Assembly (NCBI RefSeq): GCF_041449215.1
Contig: NZ_JBGNFV010000001.1
Span: 2,269,001-2,333,000 of the forward strand
DNA from: Roseivirga sp. BDSF3-8
GTDB taxonomy: Bacteria; Bacteroidota; Bacteroidia; Cytophagales; Cyclobacteriaceae
DNA: 64,000 bases
Direction of reading: 5' to 3'
Below, piece by piece: positions 61,249 to 64,000 of the stretch. A model generated the notes under the pieces. That model worked only from the letters and a program-made list of their open reading frames with translations. It was not told the origin of the DNA and ran no database searches. The number at the start of each line of letters is the position of its first letter. The stretch's first letter is position 1. The translations under genes were made by a program, and so were the position numbers.

Positions 61249-61260
61249 TACTCTTATCTG

Positions 61261-62517
61261 TTACAGGCGCGCATGTGCTACTTCACGCGGCAGGAATGAT
61301 TTTATGTCGTAAATAATGGCGTCGTTGTTCTTCAGCTTCTCAAAGTCCAGTTCGCCAAACTCCTTATGGGCCACTGCCAGCACCACCCCGTCGTAGGTGT
61401 CCGTATCACCCGGCTTATCTACCAGCGTCAGGCCATATTCGTCCTTCACCTCTTTGGCATCGGCCAGCGGATCATACACAGATACCTCCACACCGAAGCT
61501 CTCCAGCTCCCGGATGATGTCTATCACCCGGCTGTTGCGTATGTCCGGGCAGTTCTCCTTAAACGTAATGCCCAGTACCAGCACCCTGGAGCCCTTGATA
61601 CCCTTGCCTGCATGTGCCATCAGCTTCACCATTTTGCTGGATACATGCACCCCCATATTATCATTGATACGGCGGCCCGCCAGTATCACCTCAGGGTGGT
61701 AGCCCACCCCTCCCGCCTTATAAGTCAGGTAATACGGGTCCACCCCTATACAGTGGCCACCTACCAAACCCGGGCGGAAAGGCAGGAAGTTCCATTTTGT
61801 ACCTGCAGCTTCCAGTACCTCAGTAGTATCTATGTCCAGGCGGTCAAAGATCAGAGAGAGCTCATTTACAAAGGCGATATTTATATCACGCTGAGCATTT
61901 TCGATCACCTTCGCCGCTTCCGCCACCTTTATGCTCGACGCCAGGTGAGTACCCGCCTGTATGATGCTTTTGTAGAGCGCGTCCACCTCCTTAGCAATCT
62001 CCGGCGTGCTGCCACTCGTCACTTTTTTAATAGTCGTCACCTTGTGCTCCTTATCTCCCGGGTTTATACGCTCGGGCGAGTAGCCGCAGTAGAAGTCCTC
62101 ATTATACCTGAGGCCACTTTTAGCCTCCAGTATCGGCACACAGTCCTCTTCCGTGCAGCCAGGGTACACCGTAGACTCATAGATCACGATGTCCCCTTTG
62201 CCAAGTACACTGCCTACCGTTTCCGAAGCCTTGCGTAGCGGCGTCAGGTCAGGCTGCTTATACTCATCTATCGGTGTAGGCACCGTCACTATGTAGATGT
62301 CGCATTCCTTCAGGTCCGCAATGCTCGAGCTATACCTCAGCTTAGTGCTGCTCTTTAGCTCCTCTGCAGTCGTTTCATTAGTCCTGTCGTATGCGCCTTC
62401 CAGCTCTTTTATGCGGTCCTGGTTTATATCAAAACCTGTGGTCTCGTAAGTTTTACCAAACTCAACTGCCAGTGGTAGTCCCACATAACCGAGTCCTATG
62501 ACACCGATTTTTTTCAT
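61261..62517 (-). CDS. Nucleotide-sugar 6-dehydrogenase (CapL/WbpO/TviB type)
   Basis: NAD-dependent four-electron dehydrogenase of 418 residues. The N-terminal VIGLGYVGLPLAVEFGKTYE, ESTVYPGCTEEDCVPILE and YCGYSPERINPGDKEH segments are typical of UDP-HexNAc dehydrogenases and less so of UDP-glucose dehydrogenase. The catalytic Cys is in VGGHCIGVDPYYLTYKA. It should make UDP-HexNAcA for the CapI-like epimerase. It is preceded by a 120-base gap with a promoter candidate. Confidence 0.92.
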   Translation of the reverse strand: MKKIGVIGLGYVGLPLAVEFGKTYETTGFDINQDRIKELEGAYDRTNETTAEELKSSTKLRYSSSIADLKECDIYIVTVPTPIDEYKQPDLTPLRKASETVGSVLGKGDIVIYESTVYPGCTEEDCVPILEAKSGLRYNEDFYCGYSPERINPGDKEHKVTTIKKVTSGSTPEIAKEVDALYKSIIQAGTHLASSIKVAEAAKVIENAQRDINIAFVNELSLIFDRLDIDTTEVLEAAGTKWNFLPFRPGLVGGHCIGVDPYYLTYKAGGVGYHPEVILAGRRINDNMGVHVSSKMVKLMAHAGKGIKGSRVLVLGITFKENCPDIRNSRVIDIIRELESFGVEVSVYDPLADAKEVKDEYGLTLVDKPGDTDTYDGVVLAVAHKEFGELDFEKLKNNDAIIYDIKSFLPREVAHARL

Positions 62518-62637
62518 AATATCTACTGATTCTCAATAGGATAAGTATCCTTAAAAAATTTTTGGGCAAAACTAGTCATTATTACGCGAAAAAAACGCGC
62601 AAATAGCCTATCCTTTATTACGGGCCATTTTTACCCC
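62518..62637 (-). promoter_or_regulatory. Intergenic gap with a candidate promoter for the polysaccharide operon
   Basis: The only sizeable gap in the run between rfbB and the WecA-like gene. The minus-strand sequence at 62574-62567 reads TAGTTTTG, an exact TAnnTTTG match about 50 bases before the dehydrogenase ATG. The rest is AT-rich, with no open frame; two CGCG tetramers near 62585 and 62596 are too weak to call a structure. Confidence 0.45.
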
Positions 62638-63642
62638 CTACGGCAGGTAAAAAGCAATCGTTTTTCTCAGGCCGCTCTCAAAATCCTCCTCCGGTTCCCA
62701 GCCCAGTTCATTACGTATCTTAGAGGCATCTATCGCATAGCGCCTGTCATGCCCCGGGCGGTCCGTCACAAAACGTATCAGCTCCTCATAGCTTTTACCA
62801 TCCCCGCGAGGCTTCATCTCGTCCAGCAGCCTGCAAATGGTACGGCAAAGCACAATGTTCTGCTGCTCGTTCTCAGCCCCTATATTGTACGTCTCCCCGT
62901 TGCGGCCCCCGTGGTACACCTCATCTATTCCCTTGCAGTGGTCCAGCACATACAGCCAGTCGCGCACATTTTTACCATCACCATAAATAGGGATCGGCTC
63001 CAGGTTCACCGCCTTACGTATCACCACCGGTATCAGCTTTTCCGTATGCTGCTTTGGGCCATAGTTGTTAGAGCAGTTCGTCGTTACCACACTCAAACCA
63101 TACGTATGGTAGTAGCTCCTCACCAGCATATCACTCGAAGCCTTGCTGGCACTGTACGGGCTGTTAGGCGAATACGGAGTCTCCTCTGTAAAGAGCCCCT
63201 CAGCCCCCAGCGAGCCATATACCTCATCCGTACTTATATGGTGAAAGCGGCAGCCCTCATAACCAGGTTTATAGGTAAATGGCCTCTCCATCCAGTAAGC
63301 CCGCGCCGCTTCCAGCAAGTAAAACGTCCCATTAATATTCGTAGTGATAAATGGCTCAGGACCCAGTATCGAGTTATCCACGTGTGACTCCGCCGCAAAG
63401 TGGATCACCCCACGTATGTCATACTGCCCAAACACGTGGCCCAGCATGGCCCCGTCACAGATGTCCCCCTGTATAAAGGTATACCTTGGGTGCTTCGCTA
63501 CCTCCGATAAGTTCTCCGGGTTGCCTGCATAAGTCAGCTTATCCAGGTTCAGCACCGTATATTCCGGGTATTTTTCCAGAAAATAAGGTACAAAGTTAGA
63601 GCCGATAAATCCTGCTCCCCCCGTGATCAGTATATGCTTCAT
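62638..63642 (-). CDS. rfbB: dTDP-glucose 4,6-dehydratase
   Basis: Converts dTDP-glucose to dTDP-4-keto-6-deoxyglucose, a precursor of rhamnose and other deoxysugars. From ATG 63642 the protein has 334 residues and begins MKHILITGGAGFIGSNFVPY. THFAAESHVD-like VIHFAAESHVDNSI, HISTDEVYGSLG, the YSASKASSD active-site and NCSNNYGPKQ confirm the enzyme. ATG 63654 (overlapping the rfbA stop as TAATG) and ATG 63660 are alternative starts. rfbC and rfbD are not in this window. Confidence 0.95.
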   Translation of the reverse strand: MKHILITGGAGFIGSNFVPYFLEKYPEYTVLNLDKLTYAGNPENLSEVAKHPRYTFIQGDICDGAMLGHVFGQYDIRGVIHFAAESHVDNSILGPEPFITTNINGTFYLLEAARAYWMERPFTYKPGYEGCRFHHISTDEVYGSLGAEGLFTEETPYSPNSPYSASKASSDMLVRSYYHTYGLSVVTTNCSNNYGPKQHTEKLIPVVIRKAVNLEPIPIYGDGKNVRDWLYVLDHCKGIDEVYHGGRNGETYNIGAENEQQNIVLCRTICRLLDEMKPRGDGKSYEELIRFVTDRPGHDRRYAIDASKIRNELGWEPEEDFESGLRKTIAFYLP

Positions 63643-63653
63643 CCTATCTGCCA

Positions 63654-64000
63654 TTACCATTTCTGTTCAATCACCTTGAGCAGGTACTCACCGTAGCCGC
63701 TTTTCAGCAGAGGCTGCGCCAGCCTCGTAAGCTGCTCAGCGTCTATGAACTTCATTTTATAAGCCACCTCTTCTATGCAGCCAATCTTCAGGTCCTGCCG
63801 CTCCTCTATAGCCTGTACAAAGGAGCCTGCCTGCATCATAGAGGCAAAAGTCCCCGTATCCAGCCAGGCCGTGCCCCGGGTAAAGATGCCCACATGCAGT
63901 TTGTCCTTTTCCAGGTAAGCCTTGTTTACGTCCGTGATCTCTATCTCACCCCGCTTACTCGGCTTCAGGTTCGCCGCTATATTCACCACCTCATTATCGT
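63654..64000 (-). CDS. rfbA: Glucose-1-phosphate thymidylyltransferase, C-terminal part (cut by window edge)
   Basis: The reading frame is open to the right edge, so only the last 115 codons are seen. The visible part starts DNEVVNIAANLKPSKRGEIE, then ITDVN, GTAWLDTGTF and LLKSGYGEYLLKVIEQ, all characteristic of RmlA. The enzyme makes dTDP-glucose for the rfbB product, whose gene overlaps or abuts its stop. The N-terminal nucleotide-binding domain lies outside the window. Confidence 0.95.
   Translation of the reverse strand, partial: DNEVVNIAANLKPSKRGEIEITDVNKAYLEKDKLHVGIFTRGTAWLDTGTFASMMQAGSFVQAIEERQDLKIGCIEEVAYKMKFIDAEQLTRLAQPLLKSGYGEYLLKVIEQKW

Noticed and set aside
61366-62238. 290-codon plus-strand open frame opposite the UDP-sugar dehydrogenase
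   Set aside because: Low-complexity His/Arg/Leu composition, no signal or motif, fully antisense to a well-supported gene.
1-64000. Search for CRISPR arrays, tRNA or rRNA genes, insertion sequences and prophage genes
   Set aside because: I saw no regularly spaced repeats, no transposase or integrase frames, and no tRNA-like cloverleaf ends or rRNA segments. Subtle small RNAs cannot be excluded by eye.

Overview
The window looks like chromosomal DNA from a member of the Bacteroidota, most likely a Cytophagales-type bacterium. The reasons are: PorG-like and PorZ proteins of the type IX secretion system; the gene order nadK tail - porG-like - uppS - bamA - ompH; recO next to porZ; the MoxR/DUF58/DUF4129/DUF4350 cluster; and many intergenic matches to the Bacteroidota -7 promoter element TAnnTTTG. 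The genes are tightly packed, often with overlapping stops and starts. I see no rRNA, tRNA, insertion sequence, phage or CRISPR array.

Left part (1-24 kb), envelope and housekeeping. The tail of nadK is followed by two tandem PorG-like barrels, uppS, bamA and two Skp/OmpH chaperones, ending at a strong terminator. Then come an LD-carboxypeptidase, a chromate transporter with a 2OG-Fe(II) oxygenase, and a lipoprotein. A minus-strand ferredoxin - tdk - porZ - recO operon follows, then a conserved unknown, an OmpA-family protein, a TauE-type exporter, an NYN-domain protein, era, der, an acidic repeat lipoprotein, and a SprT-like protein. A murein-recycling operon (BadF-type kinase and murQ) with a cytochrome b5-like protein and an RDD protein closes this part.

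Middle part (24-42 kb). A SpoIIM - membrane protein - DUF4129 - DUF4350 - MoxR - DUF58 cluster is read away from the RDD gene, across a short divergent region holding a CRP-like dyad. Then come guaB, a three-gene partner-switching module (membrane SpoIIE-type phosphatase, STAS protein, GHKL kinase), three parvulin/SurA-type periplasmic folding factors, and a second MoxR gene.

Right part (42-64 kb). A minus-strand run carries sulfate activation genes (cysC, cysD, cysN), pheS, a 3-hydroxyacyl-CoA dehydrogenase and a degenerate Rieske-like lipoprotein; cysQ is read divergently from cysC. The rest is one long minus-strand surface-polysaccharide locus. It has two initiating phosphosugar transferases, a dehydratase/aminotransferase/acetyltransferase set of the UDP-bacillosamine type, three GT4 glycosyltransferases, a Wzx flippase, a Wzy-like polymerase, a WaaL-like ligase, a CapI/CapL-type uronic acid pair, rfbB and the end of rfbA, which is cut by the window edge.

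Together the genes describe building and policing of a complex Gram-negative envelope: barrel assembly, type IX secretion, periplasmic folding, murein recycling and glycan export. Functions are assigned by recognising motifs and family character by eye; no database search was run.
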